NCBI RefSeq assembly: GCF_000143415.4
Contig: NW_003314293.1
Span: forward strand, 1,680,457-1,744,456
Direction: 5' to 3'
DNA from: Selaginella moellendorffii
Taxonomy: Eukaryota > Streptophyta > Lycopodiopsida > Selaginellales > Selaginellaceae
DNA: 64,000 nucleotides
This document shows positions 20,110 to 32,460 of the stretch, in pieces (the stretch's first letter is position 1; each line of letters opens with the position of its first letter). The translations under genes were made by a program, and so were the position numbers. The notes beneath the pieces were generated by a model that worked only from the letters and a program-made list of their open reading frames with translations, searched no databases and was not told where the DNA came from.

Positions 20110-22578
20110 ATGGCGGCCCAGAGCGCCAAATTCCCGCGAGCGCGCGCGGCAAGAAGCGGGGAAATGGACACCGCCACCGCTGCCTACATCCATCTCCTCC
20201 GCGCGTACGCAAACTCCAAGGATCTCCAGGCAGGCATCTTGATCCACGATCGCATCGTTTCCAGGGGCCTGGACAGAGATCCCACCATCGCCGATCACGT
20301 TGTCTACATGTACGTGAAATGCGGCAGCTTCGAGACCGCCAAGAGCGTCTTCCAGCGAATGCCGGACCCAGGGATCCTCTCCTGGAACCGGATCATCGCC
20401 GGCCACGCCCAGCGCCACGAATTGGAGGAGGCGATCGCGACATTCCGGAGATTGCTGCTCCAGGGCGTCACTCCGGGCAGGATCACGTACGTCGCGGCCC
20501 TTGGAGCGTGCTGTGGATCGCGATTTCTTCCAGTGGGTAAGCAAATCCACTCCCAAATCGTTGCTGCTGGCTGGGATTCGAGCTTGATCGTGTCTACTGC
20601 GCTGATTGACATGTATGCCGCGTGTGGCAGCTTGCGAGGCGCAATTCGTGTGTTCCAAGGGATGAAGAAGAGAGATGTGGTGGCCTGGACAGCAATAATA
20701 GCAGCATTTGCCCAGTATGGGCATTTGGAGAAGGCCTTTCTTACGTATAGGGGGATGCTCCTGGAAGGTTTTCTTCCGGTTTTGGTCACTTTTCTAGCAC
20801 TGCTCAACGCGCTAGCCGAGGAGAGGGACTGGGATCGAGGAAGATGGATTCATCGGCACATCACTGAGATGAAGCTAGAGTCGGAGCTTTCCATGGCGGC
20901 TGCTCTCATCACCATGTTTGGGAAGTGTGGCGACTTGAAGAAGGCTCGCAGAGTTTTCAGGAGGATCCATCAGCCGGACTTGGAAGTATACAACGCGCTC
21001 CTCGCGGCTCACACGGAGAATGGCGAGTTTTGGAACGCACTGCTGCTGTTTAGGAGGATGCAAGAGGATGGTGTTGCTCCGGATCGAGAAACTGTTCTCG
21101 TGGCGCTTGGGGCTTGCATCCGGCCGGTGGATCTCGAGCACGGCAAGGGGATTCACGTAAGTGTCATCAACCATGATCTCGAGAAGGATATTGATGTTGC
21201 TAACGCTCTCATTTACATGTACAGCAAGTGTGGGAGCTTGGAGGACGCCGAATGGATGTTTCAAAGGGTGGAGCGGCCGAGCATGGTCTCGTGGAGGACT
21301 TTGCTTGCCGCGTACGTGAAGCACGGGCGGAATGAAGAAGCTTTGATCTCCTTTCGAAAGATGCTCCTGGAAGGAATCTCTCCTGGCAGAGGCGCTTGCG
21401 TGAGTGCTCTACGTGCCTGTGGAAGTTTGAGGCTGCCAGGACAAGGAAGACTTATCCATCTTATAGTCCGAGAGCTGGGCCTGGAATCGCACAACAGGGT
21501 AGTATGCACGGTGGTGGAGATGTACGGGAAGTGCAAGTGTTTAGAGGATGCTCGGAGCGTCTTCGAGAAAATAGAGCAGCCGAATCCATCCTCCTGGAAC
21601 AGCATCGTTGCAGCATATCTAGACTGCGGCTGCATGGAGGAGGCATTCGGCCAGTTTCGACGAATGCAGCTCGAGGGTGTGAAACTCAACAGGAGAAGTC
21701 CGGCTCTGGTCGTAAAGGCCATCGCAGCTTGCTCGAGTTTGAGAGAGTTGGAAGAGATTCATGGCTATACAGTTGAGATGGGAGCTGACTCGAGCTCGGT
21801 CGTGGGAAATGCGCTTCTAGCGGCTTACTGCCGGTTGAGTGGAGAGCTGGAAGACGCAGAGAGAGTCCTGGAGAAGATGGATCACAACCGAGACAAGGAG
21901 GCTTGGACCTCGGTATTTGCCTTGTGTGGAGGGAAGAACGACGTCACAGACAGCAACAGGATTGGAAGGATCTCCAACGACGTTTGTTCGATCAGGAAAG
22001 TCGGAAGACTGTTTAGGCGAATGCTGCTCGATGGGGTGAAGCCGGACAAGACCACCTTCACCCTGGTTCTCAGCGCGTGCATGGAAGCGCAAGAAGCTCC
22101 TGTTTCAGCAGACCAGGTTGCCTTTATCCATTCCTTCATCATTGAATGCGAGCTGGAAACCGATGCCACCATCGCCGTGTTCCTGCTGAGCGCCTATGGC
22201 CGCTGCAAAGCTCTGCAAGAGGCCTATGCTGTCTTTAGCAAAAACCACCATCTTGGAGTCGCGGTATGGAACGCGATGATATCTGCTTTCGCCGAGAATG
22301 GCGTTCCAAAGAATGGCTTCCTCCTGTTCCAGAGGATGGCCCGAGAAGGAGTGATGCCAAACAGGTCGACTTTCGCCGGAGTTCTCAACGCGATTGGCTC
22401 AGTTGGGGCGAGCGGCCTGGAACAGGGAAAGATTGTTCACAGTGAAGCCGTGCAGCTGGGAATTGAGCTCGATCCCATCGTCGCGACGGCACTGGTAAAC
22501 ATGTACCATGGATGCAATTGCGTGGACGCGGACGTTGTAGCGATTAAAAAATGGACTGTGGATAGAAATGACTCCTAA
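20110..22578 (+). CDS. Pentatricopeptide repeat (PPR) protein, PLS-like, intronless
   Basis: The single exon encodes 822 residues. About 15-20 repeats of 31-36 residues are visible, such as DHVVYMYVKCGSFETAKSVF, WNRIIAGHAQRHELEEAIAT and NALIYMYSKCGSLEDAEWMF. The alternation of 'MYxKCGSxExAxxVFxxM' and 'WNxxIxAxAxxGxxxEA' motifs is that of PLS-class plant PPRs, which bind organellar RNA, often for C-to-U editing. It stops after a repeat (TALVNMYHGCNCVDADV) with no E, E+ or DYW domain, so it may be a truncated PLS protein or one acting with a partner. The N-terminus (MAAQSAKFPRARAARSG) is Arg-rich and could be an organelle transit peptide. GC-rich and intronless, as common for this family. Fragments of it are scattered at 5480-5690, 29060-29290 and 30555-30741. 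Confidence 0.93.
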   Translation: MAAQSAKFPRARAARSGEMDTATAAYIHLLRAYANSKDLQAGILIHDRIVSRGLDRDPTIADHVVYMYVKCGSFETAKSVFQRMPDPGILSWNRIIAGHAQRHELEEAIATFRRLLLQGVTPGRITYVAALGACCGSRFLPVGKQIHSQIVAAGWDSSLIVSTALIDMYAACGSLRGAIRVFQGMKKRDVVAWTAIIAAFAQYGHLEKAFLTYRGMLLEGFLPVLVTFLALLNALAEERDWDRGRWIHRHITEMKLESELSMAAALITMFGKCGDLKKARRVFRRIHQPDLEVYNALLAAHTENGEFWNALLLFRRMQEDGVAPDRETVLVALGACIRPVDLEHGKGIHVSVINHDLEKDIDVANALIYMYSKCGSLEDAEWMFQRVERPSMVSWRTLLAAYVKHGRNEEALISFRKMLLEGISPGRGACVSALRACGSLRLPGQGRLIHLIVRELGLESHNRVVCTVVEMYGKCKCLEDARSVFEKIEQPNPSSWNSIVAAYLDCGCMEEAFGQFRRMQLEGVKLNRRSPALVVKAIAACSSLRELEEIHGYTVEMGADSSSVVGNALLAAYCRLSGELEDAERVLEKMDHNRDKEAWTSVFALCGGKNDVTDSNRIGRISNDVCSIRKVGRLFRRMLLDGVKPDKTTFTLVLSACMEAQEAPVSADQVAFIHSFIIECELETDATIAVFLLSAYGRCKALQEAYAVFSKNHHLGVAVWNAMISAFAENGVPKNGFLLFQRMAREGVMPNRSTFAGVLNAIGSVGASGLEQGKIVHSEAVQLGIELDPIVATALVNMYHGCNCVDADVVAIKKWTVDRNDS

Positions 22579-22599
22579 CTATGACAATCAAGGAATCTA

Positions 22600-23250
22600 A
22601 CATCAAGCCTCAGATCGAGTGTCCCTGTGCCTCCGTCATCCCAATCCCGTTTAACCTAACTGGTCAAGTGTACTAAGGCCACAATGTGTTAAACTAGAGC
22701 GAGTGATCTTCTCGATACACAATCATTTCAGCTGAATCCGTTAGGGTGTTGGCTGGTGACGTCATCCCCTGTATTTACTTAAACCTAAACGGAGATGATG
22801 GGGACTCTTGATTAGCAGCATTCGCAAGGGTTGAGGGTGGGGCTATGTGGGCTGTCAAAACTTTTTGATTGTCACCTTTGTTTCAATTGTGAATCATTTA
22901 AATCTATGGTTTGTTTTTGGGTGGATTTCAATTGTCAAGGATATAGAGGCTGCTTCTCATGCTAACAAGTTTGAAGTTAAAGATTGTTTGAGATTGTTGT
23001 GATGTGATATTTACAGATCTTTTGAGATTGTGAGTTGGAGAATTGTGAGAGTTGATAAATCATGGCTAAAGAGTGATGTGGCATTTATAGATCTTTTAAG
23101 ATTATGACTAAGCTAGTATGAACTTAATGTTTACAGATCTTTGAGATTGTGAACTGTGAAATATGCCTACGTAGAGAACTACAACTGAGGAATGATTGTG
23201 ATGTTGTGATAAGACAAATTGCATATAGCTATGATGCTTGAGTGTGCATA
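22600..23250. other. Non-coding transition from PPR gene to AT-rich repeat region
   Basis: Composition falls from GC-rich to AT-rich. Between 22980 and 23160 a motif of the type 'ATTTACAGATCTTTTGAGATTGTGA' recurs about three times with changes, a loose tandem repeat. No coding signal is visible. Confidence 0.4.
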
Positions 23251-23259
23251 TATGTAAGG

Positions 23260-24850
23260 ATTTGAGTGATATTGATGCTAAAAAGGATAGTTCATGCAAT
23301 TTTCATTGAGATGAATATGATGCTAGAGTTGAGCATGCTAATGCCACCATGGACATTTGAGATCTATAAGGGAAGAGTAGCCTTACCACTCCAAGGAATG
23401 ACAATTGCATTAGTTGTTTTGGCCCTACTCAAGAGTCCAGAGATGCTTTTGAACATACTAGGTTTTAGAAGCTCAAGCATATGCTCTATTTGTTGAGGAG
23501 AGTGCATGTCCTACCAAGATCAAGTATCCATCTTACCAACTGGGTGATAATTTTGATAGTGGCATGGGAGTGTGCTGCCAGGTGACCAAGAGAGAAAGGA
23601 TCAATGCCTTTTGTACTAGTTCATCAATTATTCATTATTGGAGATCCTAAGGATATATGCTGTTAGACACCATATAGACAAAAAAGTACATGAAGGGAGA
23701 GATTGTGCAACAGTATTGGACAACACTGCACCATGCCTATATCACCACTGATATAGATAAAGTTGAGAGATTAAGCAAGTTTTCTACTGTGGTTTTCTAG
23801 ATGAGCTAAATATGCATATCTTTGATCAAAACTTGTGGACAAATTGAAGATGCACTTAAGGAATGGAAGCCTTAGACGCAAGTTGCCCATATTGCACACT
23901 TGGAGATGGCTGATGATTGTGGCTGCTCAAATCAGTCATAATTCAAAACTACCAAATTTGAGTAGGAAGACGTCTATGGGGCCAATAGAGGGGAGAGTTA
24001 TAACTAAAATGGAGGCTGGTCTCAAAGAAATCCCACAGTGGTAGTGATAAGTATTGCTACAGGGATGACTCATATACATGGAACCACAAGGATGAGGGGC
24101 TTTACAAACTAACATGCTTTACCTATGGTGAGAAGGGTCACATTTAAAAAGATTGCACAATGTTATTTGATCTAAAGAAGGAATATGAGGAGTTACTTAG
24201 GCATGCCAATTCTAAGTCTTTAGACTGAAGGTTGTGTTCAGGCAGGGGTTAGATGCAAACTTGGTCAAAAACCTTTAATTACACATTGTGGAGGTCAATT
24301 GTTTATTTTCTACCATTGCCAGATATAGAAGTGGAAGTGACAATCATAGTGTGGCTGATGATGCAAGATTAGTTAAAGGTGGTGGCAATTGTGAACATGG
24401 GCTGTGACATCATGACAGTACCCAAGTCTTAGGTGTGAAAGGTAGGAGCTATGGTGCCATGCACCCATGGCCAATGATGAACTTTATACCCCAAATGGTA
24501 TAACCAAGCTCTTTTTGAGAGTTGGCGAGGCAGAAGCTATGGTCTCATATTTGGTCACTAAGTGTGGCTCTATTGGGCATGAATCAGTGTCTTCATCAAC
24601 AGAAGTAGAGGATTGTTATTTGTAGATGGAAGGAAGCTAGTTAGTATCATGGAAGCTATCCCTTTCAAAACATTACTTGTGAGAATAAACTATCTCACAA
24701 ATTCAAGGGAGAGCATACCAATGCATTTCCCTGTGTGGTTGAGTTTAACGAGTTCTTGCCAATTGAGGATGGGTTACAGAGCTTGAGAAAGGTATATTTA
24801 TTGCTATATGAATTATTTACCAAAAAAGGAGTTGACTAAAGAATATTTTG
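23260..24850 (+). mobile_element. Decayed LTR retrotransposon gag-protease remnant
   Basis: In the plus strand short frames suggest a gag C-terminus. Near 24110-24165 a degenerate zinc knuckle reads LTCFTYGEKGHI, stop, KDC, in place of C-x2-C-x4-H-x4-C. Near 24375-24430 VVAIVNMGCDIMTVPK resembles a retropepsin region with a changed active site. Many stops and frame changes show it is dead. No LTRs were identified. Ty3/gypsy origin is probable but not certain. Confidence 0.45.
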
Positions 24851-24859
24851 TTGGAATAT

Positions 24860-27800
24860 ATATACTGCTTAAAGAATATTTTGATTTTTTATTGCCTTTT
24901 CTTCAAATATAATATGAATATTGGTATGTAATAAATTAAATTTAAAAATATTTTGTCATTCTAACTATATATTAAATAATATAACTATACCTTATGTTGT
25001 AACTATAAAATATTATACAATATTAGATATTATTAAAACTATAACAAATTATATCTCAATCCACAAAAAATCTATACTTCTTCTTTTTTCTTTTTCTTTT
25101 CTTATCTTTTGCATGATCATTAACAAGCTTCAACATAAAAGCTAACTTCTTCTTAATATGCATCTTATAATGCTCTAGATGCCTCGCCATAAACTTAGTC
25201 ACAACCTTTACATTGGGTGGTATATCATAAAGAGTTTTCTTCATAATAATACATTGGAACCATTGCATGATGCTGGAAATACAATCTAATCCAAAGGTAT
25301 TGCAATCATTTCATCAATAGTAACTAAGAAAGCCCTTGTGCCAATGAAGAAATCAAGATACAACCACCTTCATAACAAATGTGTCATACAACCATGTTTG
25401 TCAAAGCTTCTAACTTTTCTAATATTAAAGGTGTTTTCTTGTTTAAAAAGAAATGACTTACTATACTTTGCATTCAATGTCATATATAGCAATGTTAGCA
25501 TATTCATAATGAAAGAGATTAGACAAAAAGTTCAAAGGTAAAGCCACTTTTTCCCTACTTCTATTCTTTTATAGAATAGTTTTGATTTATACTGCAAAAT
25601 CAATTATTAGCTAAGAAACACAGAAACTTTAAACATACTTACTTCTTACTGCTGATTTGTGACTCTAGTATGTAATATTTAATTAGAACAAAGTGAGCTC
25701 AAAAAAACATTTATGCCATCTCAATTGTGTATAATGTCATCTTGAAAGCTAAACACCAATTAAAAATCCTATATAATTCATATACAAGACTATCATTAGA
25801 ATAAAGTTGGATTAGATTACTTTCATCATATTTCTTCATTAGACCCCTTGGCAACTCTAATGAAGCCAAAGGGAAGTAAAAACTAACCAAATTTAATATG
25901 TAAAGTGAGCATAAAAAAGATTAAAGGAAATTTACACACTCACAGCAAAGGAATTCTAAAAGTGGTAGTATATAAATTTCTTTAACTCCTCAAGAATTAA
26001 TTTATGTTGTTTGAAAGTCTCAATATCTTGAACTATTGGATCTTCACCAGTCTCAAGATTATCAACAAAATCCTTATCAGCATATTTACTATATGTTTTA
26101 TAACTTTCTTGAAGAATGACTTCAGTTAAGTCTTTTATACCCCCATGTTAGACAGCAAAGTGGCCAAATGCCTTTAGTGTTTCATCTGAATTATCGATAT
26201 ATAACTTTTATCTAAGCTTGTGAGAAGGCCTTTTTCATTTCTTCTAAGATTAGTTAGAAAAAACAAAGTTAAAAGGAAAAAAACAAAAAAAGAGAAAGTT
26301 GATGAGCTTATTAAGTGCAATAAAAGCTTTTAGCAGTTGTTGAGTAATATGCCTTCTTTTCTCCTTTTGTGGTTATAGTTTCACTTTGGTAAGCTCATTA
26401 ACATAATCAAATTCTATCAAGAATTCTTCCTTGATGGTCATGAGTTACTTCTTTTTGAACTAATCTTGTGCATATAAGTTTTATATTTTTTGCTCATTTT
26501 TCAACACTATAGCAACAATAAGATCTAGCCACTAAAGATAGCTTTCTCATTTTAAGTTTGTGATTCCAGTACTATTAGGTAGTTTTTTGTCCCCATATAT
26601 GTAGGTAGGTAAAGTAAGGGAAAACCATGGCTTAACAATGGTTGGAATTGCCTTCCATATAAATTTGAAGTACTTAAAATATATAAAAAGTTAAAACTTG
26701 AAAAGTAGAAAGTGATGAAAGTGCTACCTATACTCTATATATTGGCTAGCTTCTTGCATTATTACTTTAGTTGTCATATCCCTTTAATCTTCATCATCAT
26801 TCTTTTTTATCTCAACCTTACTGAACATTAGTGGCTAAATTTGTAGAATGCCAAACTTAAGTTCACACCTTTAATAGTGTTTATACTTTGATTAATCTTT
26901 TCTAGAGAAAGTTCTTCACCCACCTCCTCAACACACCTAATCACTTTTTCCACCATTTTGATATTCATCACTTTTTTTCCTCTATTGAGATTAAAAAGTG
27001 AACAACCTTAAATGATTTACTAATTGCTTTGAACACCTTAAATGTTTTTAATTTGTATAAATTTGGAATTTGTGCAAAATTATCATGTCCAACTTTTCAA
27101 ATATGCACTATTTATATTGTGAATCCTCTATATTGAAGCTTATCACAACATCGAACCATTCCTTTCCAAATTTAAGTGTGAGATATTCATCAATTTTATT
27201 ATCTTCACTGTATGTTTTTGCTTGTTTTTGTACTCCTTTCTAACAGTAGCATCAATGTCAAGACTCATCTTCAATATCTCAAAGTCATTGTTAATGTCAT
27301 ATTAGAGAATAAAAAAAATTTAAAAAACTATTTTAGCAAATTTAAGTACTTTAATAAGATGTTATAGAAATGTATTAAGGGAACTTGGAATAGCTATTAT
27401 ACTTCTTAAATCAGTTTTTCTTAGTTACTATCATGTTAAGTTAGACTTTTCCTTGTCCATAAGCTCGTTTATAATCTTGTTGGTATCTATTTGAAGAATG
27501 TTCCACATAGCCATGATTGTGTGTAGAATAGTCATTTTGACCATTAGATCTTCATATTGTCTATATAAGAAAAAATTATGTCAATAAAGAATCTAAAGAA
27601 AAAATAGGTGTATTTATTCATAGAAGTCAAAATGCATGTCTCTAGATGGAGAAGCACAATGTTTATTTATTTCCAAGAGGAGAAAGGATCATATGGAAAT
27701 TTGAGAAGAGGTAGTGTCTTGGTGTGAGCAGTTATTCTAGCTTAGCAATCCCATTGATAGGGTGTTGAAGATTATACACTGCAAGAAGTGTTAAACTGAT

Positions 27801-28300
27801 GAACCTTTGCAAGTCTGCTGAGCAACTCTATTGCGTGTAACTTGCATTTTAAACCAAGATCTATATGAAGTTAACTCCATAGCATAACAAATCTTCTATA
27901 ATGGATTGCCAATGGTAGTGAAGTCATGGGTTGCAATATATAAAGACAAGCTATTGCAAATGTTCTTTCAAGTGGCAAAAGTGAGGATTAACGACATTAA
28001 GGCTATTGGCAAGGTAGTCAAGGTCTCATGTGCATCAGAATCAGGTGAGGACAAAGAAAAGTAGGCAAAAAATGGTGGAAATTAAATGTGGCTAATTCTC
28101 CCCAAAAGGAAGTCCCTTTAAGAGTTAGGGAAAAGGATGATTACCAGAAGTGGCCATATTTAAAGAATTATTGAGCATGAGGACAATCTGTTAAGAGAAA
28201 TGGGCTTAACTGCCAGTTGGACTTGTACAGCTCGATATAGCAGTATAAAAATGGGTGTATACTCGAGTGAAGTTGGAATGGACAGTTACAATTCATTTGT
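24860..28300. other. Very AT-rich stretch, no recognisable gene
   Basis: More than 3 kb of AT-rich sequence with only short frames in all directions. The longest, about 70 codons on the minus strand at 25056-25268, is Lys/His-rich and unlike any family I know. It may hold remains of transposons too decayed to identify by eye. Confidence 0.4.
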
Positions 28301-29059
28301 GCTGGTAAAACTTTCTAGATGCCCAATTTAATATTTATGACAATTAGAGTGCATTGCATGCAAATTCTGCTATACTCCACCATGAATCTATTTGGCATCC
28401 CTTTTCTGCTTGACTCACCCTGTTCTTGACAGTCATGCCAGAGAGATTGAAGGTAGGGAGATTTCTACCAAATATAGGAACTTGTGGTCTGTCCAGGAAG
28501 AGAGCTGAAACTGATTTGGCAGATAGAACAATAGTGATAGCTTTGAGCAAAGTTGAAATCTTTATAAATTGTTTATTGAGTCAAATACTCTTTGATTATT
28601 TACACCTAATTGGTTGATGATAACCTAATACTACTTTAAACCCAAGGATACTTAACCCTAACTGATGTTACATATGGACTTCTTAAACCCAAAGACATTT
28701 AACTATAAATATTCTAGCAGGGAATGCAGTTGTAAGGTTGCTGCAAATATCCACCACAAGCCATCACAGGAAGCAAGCAAGCAAGCTGGCACACGAGCAA
28801 GGAATATGAGATGTGCTTCCAAACAGAATTGTATCTTCAAATGTTTTGCCAATACTTTTTCTCGCTGGAAGGCAGTTGCAAACGAGAAGAGAATTTGACC
28901 ATGAGCTGAAAGAGTCGATCTCTTCTTCCAGCGGTGCACTGGGATGGAACACGTTGAGGGAGTGAACTCACTCCCTGGAATCGATCATGCCGTTTTTTTT
29001 TTCATATAAAAAAGGTACAGGAAGAAAGAAAGCGAAACTTGCCAAAACGAACATCTTGC

Positions 29060-29290
29060 TGTTCTTAAGATGAAGAGTGCCACTTGCATTCTTGCTGAGC
29101 ACTTACAGCCGCTCCAAAGTCCTGCAAGAGGCCTGTGTATAGCAAAAGCCAACATCAGGGGTCTTGCAACGATATTTGCTTTCGCCAAGAACAGCGTTCC
29201 AGATACTCTATTCCTCCTAAGGAGTGGTCAGAGCGAGCCTAGAACAGAGAAAGTTTGTTCACAGTGAAGATGTGCAGCTAGGCGTGAGGA
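29060..29290 (+). pseudogene. Fragment of the PPR gene (region 22170-22470)
   Basis: The segment matches the PPR gene at 20110-22578 with substitutions and gaps: AGCCGCTCCAAAG against GGCCGCTGCAAAG, GCAAGAGGCCT, TTTGCTTTCGCC against TCTGCTTTCGCC, and GTTCACAGTGAAG. Frameshifts abolish coding. The same join to downstream sequence occurs, inverted, at 5219-5690. Confidence 0.65.
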
Positions 29291-29299
29291 GCTTGATTT

Positions 29300-30480
29300 T
29301 GTACGGATGTGTGAGTTCGTTAGGGCTTCTGGAAAAACAACAATTTCTTGTCCGGACCAAGTGTCTCAAGGGACAGGCGATAAACCACAGCCATTGAATA
29401 TTCATCTGGGCGCCCGCGCACTGCACTAAGTCGTAAAGAAAAACAATCCCTCTCTCCGAAAAGATGACGAGATTGCCCTCGCCATGGGTATAACAATCAG
29501 AAGCAATAAAACTGCACTGCACTTGTTCAAGGATGTCTTCGTAGCGCACTGCTGAGACTGTAACCAAGTCATCAACCCTCCACACGCCATAACCATCACC
29601 TCGTATTGGGTACACTAGCTCGGAGTAGCCACCCGCATACACCCAGCCGCTAGCAAAGTATTGCTGCCCATTGTGCTCCCACAGCCTCATCATGCGCGAA
29701 CAGCGCAAGATCTCTCCTTCCAAGCCCGTTGTAATTCTCAGGCTGCGCACAACTTCCCCGGTGGTCCACTTCGTGCGGCCAAAGTCGTACAATCCTAGGA
29801 TACTAAGGTCGTAGAAGTAACTATCCAAGTCTGGGAATACCGCCGGCGGAGAAAACCTTCCTCCCGGCGCTAAGCTCTATCCCGCGGTGTACTCGTCATG
29901 TTGTAGGCTGGCGAGAATGGGAGCTTGGGGAGTGAAGACCACGCGCGTGTTGCCGAGTTGTAGATGCAGCACCAGTTGGCCCGAGGCATTGGGGGGCGGT
30001 GTAGTGAATTCCGACATTCTTGTCGACAAACATGGCAAAGTCGATCGCTCCCACAAGATACCTTTCTTTGTCCCCCCAATGGAGCGGTGGTACCGGGACA
30101 CTGGATTGCCTACCCCCAGCTGAAACACATCCTCAGAGAGAGCGATCCAGGCCTTGCATGGGCTCCATGGTGATGCATACCAAGCCACCTGCAGATGCAA
30201 CGACTTCAATAACCGATGGAGGCAATGAAAACTCGGAATGGTGGTTTGGCCGTAATGGATTCAAGGCTAAAAAGTGGTGGGTTTCCGAGTCCACAAAGCT
30301 GAGAGAATATCATCTTGATCACCAAAACCTTGTTTGTACTGTCGAAAGAGGGCCAAAAGGAGTCGGCAATGGAGAAAGATTGAACCCTTGCGTAAAGAAC
30401 GGAGCAATAATTTTTCTCTTCATGTCAATTCCCGCGTTAGCATTCGTTTGGTGTGGGCAGCAGTCGTAAGGCACTGCGGC
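29300..30480 (-). pseudogene. Decayed F-box/kelch-associated-like gene
   Basis: Read on the minus strand from about 30480, pieces typical of plant F-box proteins with a kelch-like C-terminal part appear in changing frames: FSLPPSVIEVVASAGGLVCI, IYNSATRAWSSLPKLPFSPA, then a longer open stretch (29259-29828) with LYDFGRTKWTTGEVV, MMRLWEHNGQQYFASGWVYA and GVWRVDDLVTVSAVRYEDIL. The frame changes near 29960 and 29880 and the absence of a clear F-box with start codon suggest a pseudogene. Relatives are at 47820-48300 and 49320-50130. Intact members would be substrate receptors of SCF ubiquitin ligases, partners of SKP1 such as the one at 53234. Confidence 0.55.
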
Positions 30481-30554
30481 CAGGTTGATCGGGGTGCGTG
30501 TCCAACGGTCGAGGGCTCTGCTCGTAAGCAGCTTGTTCGAGTTTGGAGGTAGAA

Positions 30555-30741
30555 TATTTGAAATGGGAGCTGACTCGAGCTCGGCCGTGAGAAATGCGCT
30601 ACTAATATATAGCGTAGCGGAGAGCTGGAAGACGCAGAGAGATTCCTAGTGAAGATGGATCACAACGGTGTTTGCCTGGTATGGAGGGGTCACAGCCAAC
30701 AACAAGACGCTTGCATGGCTTGTTTTAGCAGACCAGACTTG
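30555..30741 (+). pseudogene. Fragment of the PPR gene (regions 21770-21900 and about 22100-22120)
   Basis: ATGGGAGCTGACTCGAGCTC and GGAGAGCTGGAAGACGCAGA are shared with the PPR gene. After GATCACAAC the copy jumps to sequence matching TTTCAGCAGACCAGGTTGC of the parent, so about 200 bp is missing. No open frame remains. Confidence 0.65.
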
Positions 30742-30913
30742 CACTAGACCAAATGCCCACTGACTTCATGGGAAAAATCTTCACTTTTGAGCTGGACTTT
30801 GAGCTGCAATTTTGGTATATCCCCTTACATTTGGCCTGTGGTTTTTCACTCATGGAACCTTCACAATCCATGGAAGCAATTCTAAATCGGCACCAATGCT
30901 CATGGCAATACAA

Positions 30914-32327
30914 CTATGTGAGGAAGATTTGACAACCCTCCACGTTGAAATAATTAACATCAATCACAGTTCTCCCAAAATCGCCTGAAACAAAAATAAA
31001 GAGACACAGTGCGGTGAATCTATCAGCTAGGAACGCAAACACACTTACTCTCGTAGATGGTTCTGACCACATCAACCCATTCCGAAACGAGCTCCTTAAA
31101 CACAACGCCACCAGGCTTGGCATCCAAGATGAAGAGCGCACCTGCAACCAGTTCAAGCAAATTTTGCAATCCAAGATGTTAATATATTTGCAGTCCAAGA
31201 GTTACCTGGTGCGAGCCATTTAGTCGAGCATTTGTGGCTGGTACACGACGGCATTGGTGCGAGCCAGACAATGTTTCTTAAGTTCATGCTGCTGTCGTAA
31301 GGAACGCATGATCCTGTCAAATGCTGTAAGGCGCTGCATTGAGGCATTCGCTTACCCGTTTGGCAATAGCCGAGGTTCAAGGCAAAGCTGTTCTTGTCAT
31401 ACTCGGGGTACTCTCGACAATGAAACCTGCAAAGTTACAAACATTCAGTCATGGTGACTAGCGTTTGAGCAGGCAAGCTTACAGAATACCGAGCCTTCCA
31501 GTGCCGTAAGCGGTAAACATGTGGCCATGGAAAAGATCGTAGCGGTTTAAAGAAACGTTAAAACCTGCCAAGGGAGCTAGAGCAACAATTGCTTCAAATA
31601 GGAATGCCATGTACGAGTTGATTTCCTGCAAGCCACACATAGTTAAGAGCGTGCTTTATCTTCAAATGATGGGAGGACACGAACCTGATCAACAAAACGC
31701 TTGGCACAATCGTGCTTGGTAAGCACGCACTTGCTAGCGTTCGAATTCTCAACATCGGGGACCTGACGAAATTTTCAGCTGAAGATTCGAAGGAAAAATA
31801 CCAACTTCTACCTTGTGAAGTGCCGAATCCAGCTCCGCTAGTATAGCGTCAGGCTCCCCAGCCCATTCCACGGATTTCCTGGCTAAGTTCGCAACAGAAG
31901 CCGGAGGTTCCCTTATCAACCTCCACATTCGCTCCTTGGAATCTGGCTTTTCTACTCGAGAAACTCCCGTGGACCGGTATGACGAGCTTCTCAGCGTTGG
32001 TGGAGCTAGAAAGCGAATGGACGACAGAAGCTCCTGAGCTCGAGATTCTGTCACTGATTTTTCCGCCTCACTTCCACCCAGTAAAGCTAACACATCCGCT
32101 GCGCAGCGTCGAGCAATAGTGTCTTCGTCGTCGTTTGAAGGACCCGGTGGAGGCGAGGCAGCCCAAGTAGCGCATTGAGCTGATAGCCATTTGGAGCATC
32201 CAGAATTCGGTAGCCGGAGCTTGTTCTTGGCCTTCCATAGCTGGCTATGGCAAACTGCTGGTGACCAAGCGTAGTGTGGCGAGAGCAAGGCGACTACCAC
32301 CACATACAGCACATGAATACCTCTCAT
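30914..32327 (-). CDS. Conserved plant protein of unknown function, seven exons
   Basis: Exons from the 5' end are 31812-32327, 31685-31762, 31483-31625, 31356-31426, 31206-31313, 31049-31141 and 30914-30984; all phases fit and give 359 residues. The N-terminus (MRGIHVLYVVVVALLSP) is hydrophobic and followed by a basic, Ser/Pro-rich stretch. Next is an acidic/alanine helical part (SNDDEDTIARRCAADVLALL), then a compact conserved half: YMAFLFEAIVALAPLAGF, NRYDLFHGHMFTAYGTGRLG, FHCREYPEYDKNSFALNLGY, SMNLRNIVWLAPM, WLAPGALFILDAKPGGVVF, and an end FGRTVIDVNYFNVEGC. I believe homologues exist across plants, probably plastid-targeted, but I cannot name a function. The clean exon structure strongly supports a real gene. 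It lies 134 bp downstream of CCS1 on the same strand. Confidence 0.8.
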
Positions 32328-32460
32328 CCTTTTGAGCGTTCTCCTTCTCCTCTCCTCTAGCCTGCGTGCCAAGAAGTTTTTCAAAAAACAAAAGTAATGT
32401 CCGCTGCTTTTTACCAGGATTTTCTTTCTAGCTCGTTGACCTCGCCCGTCTTGTCATTTT

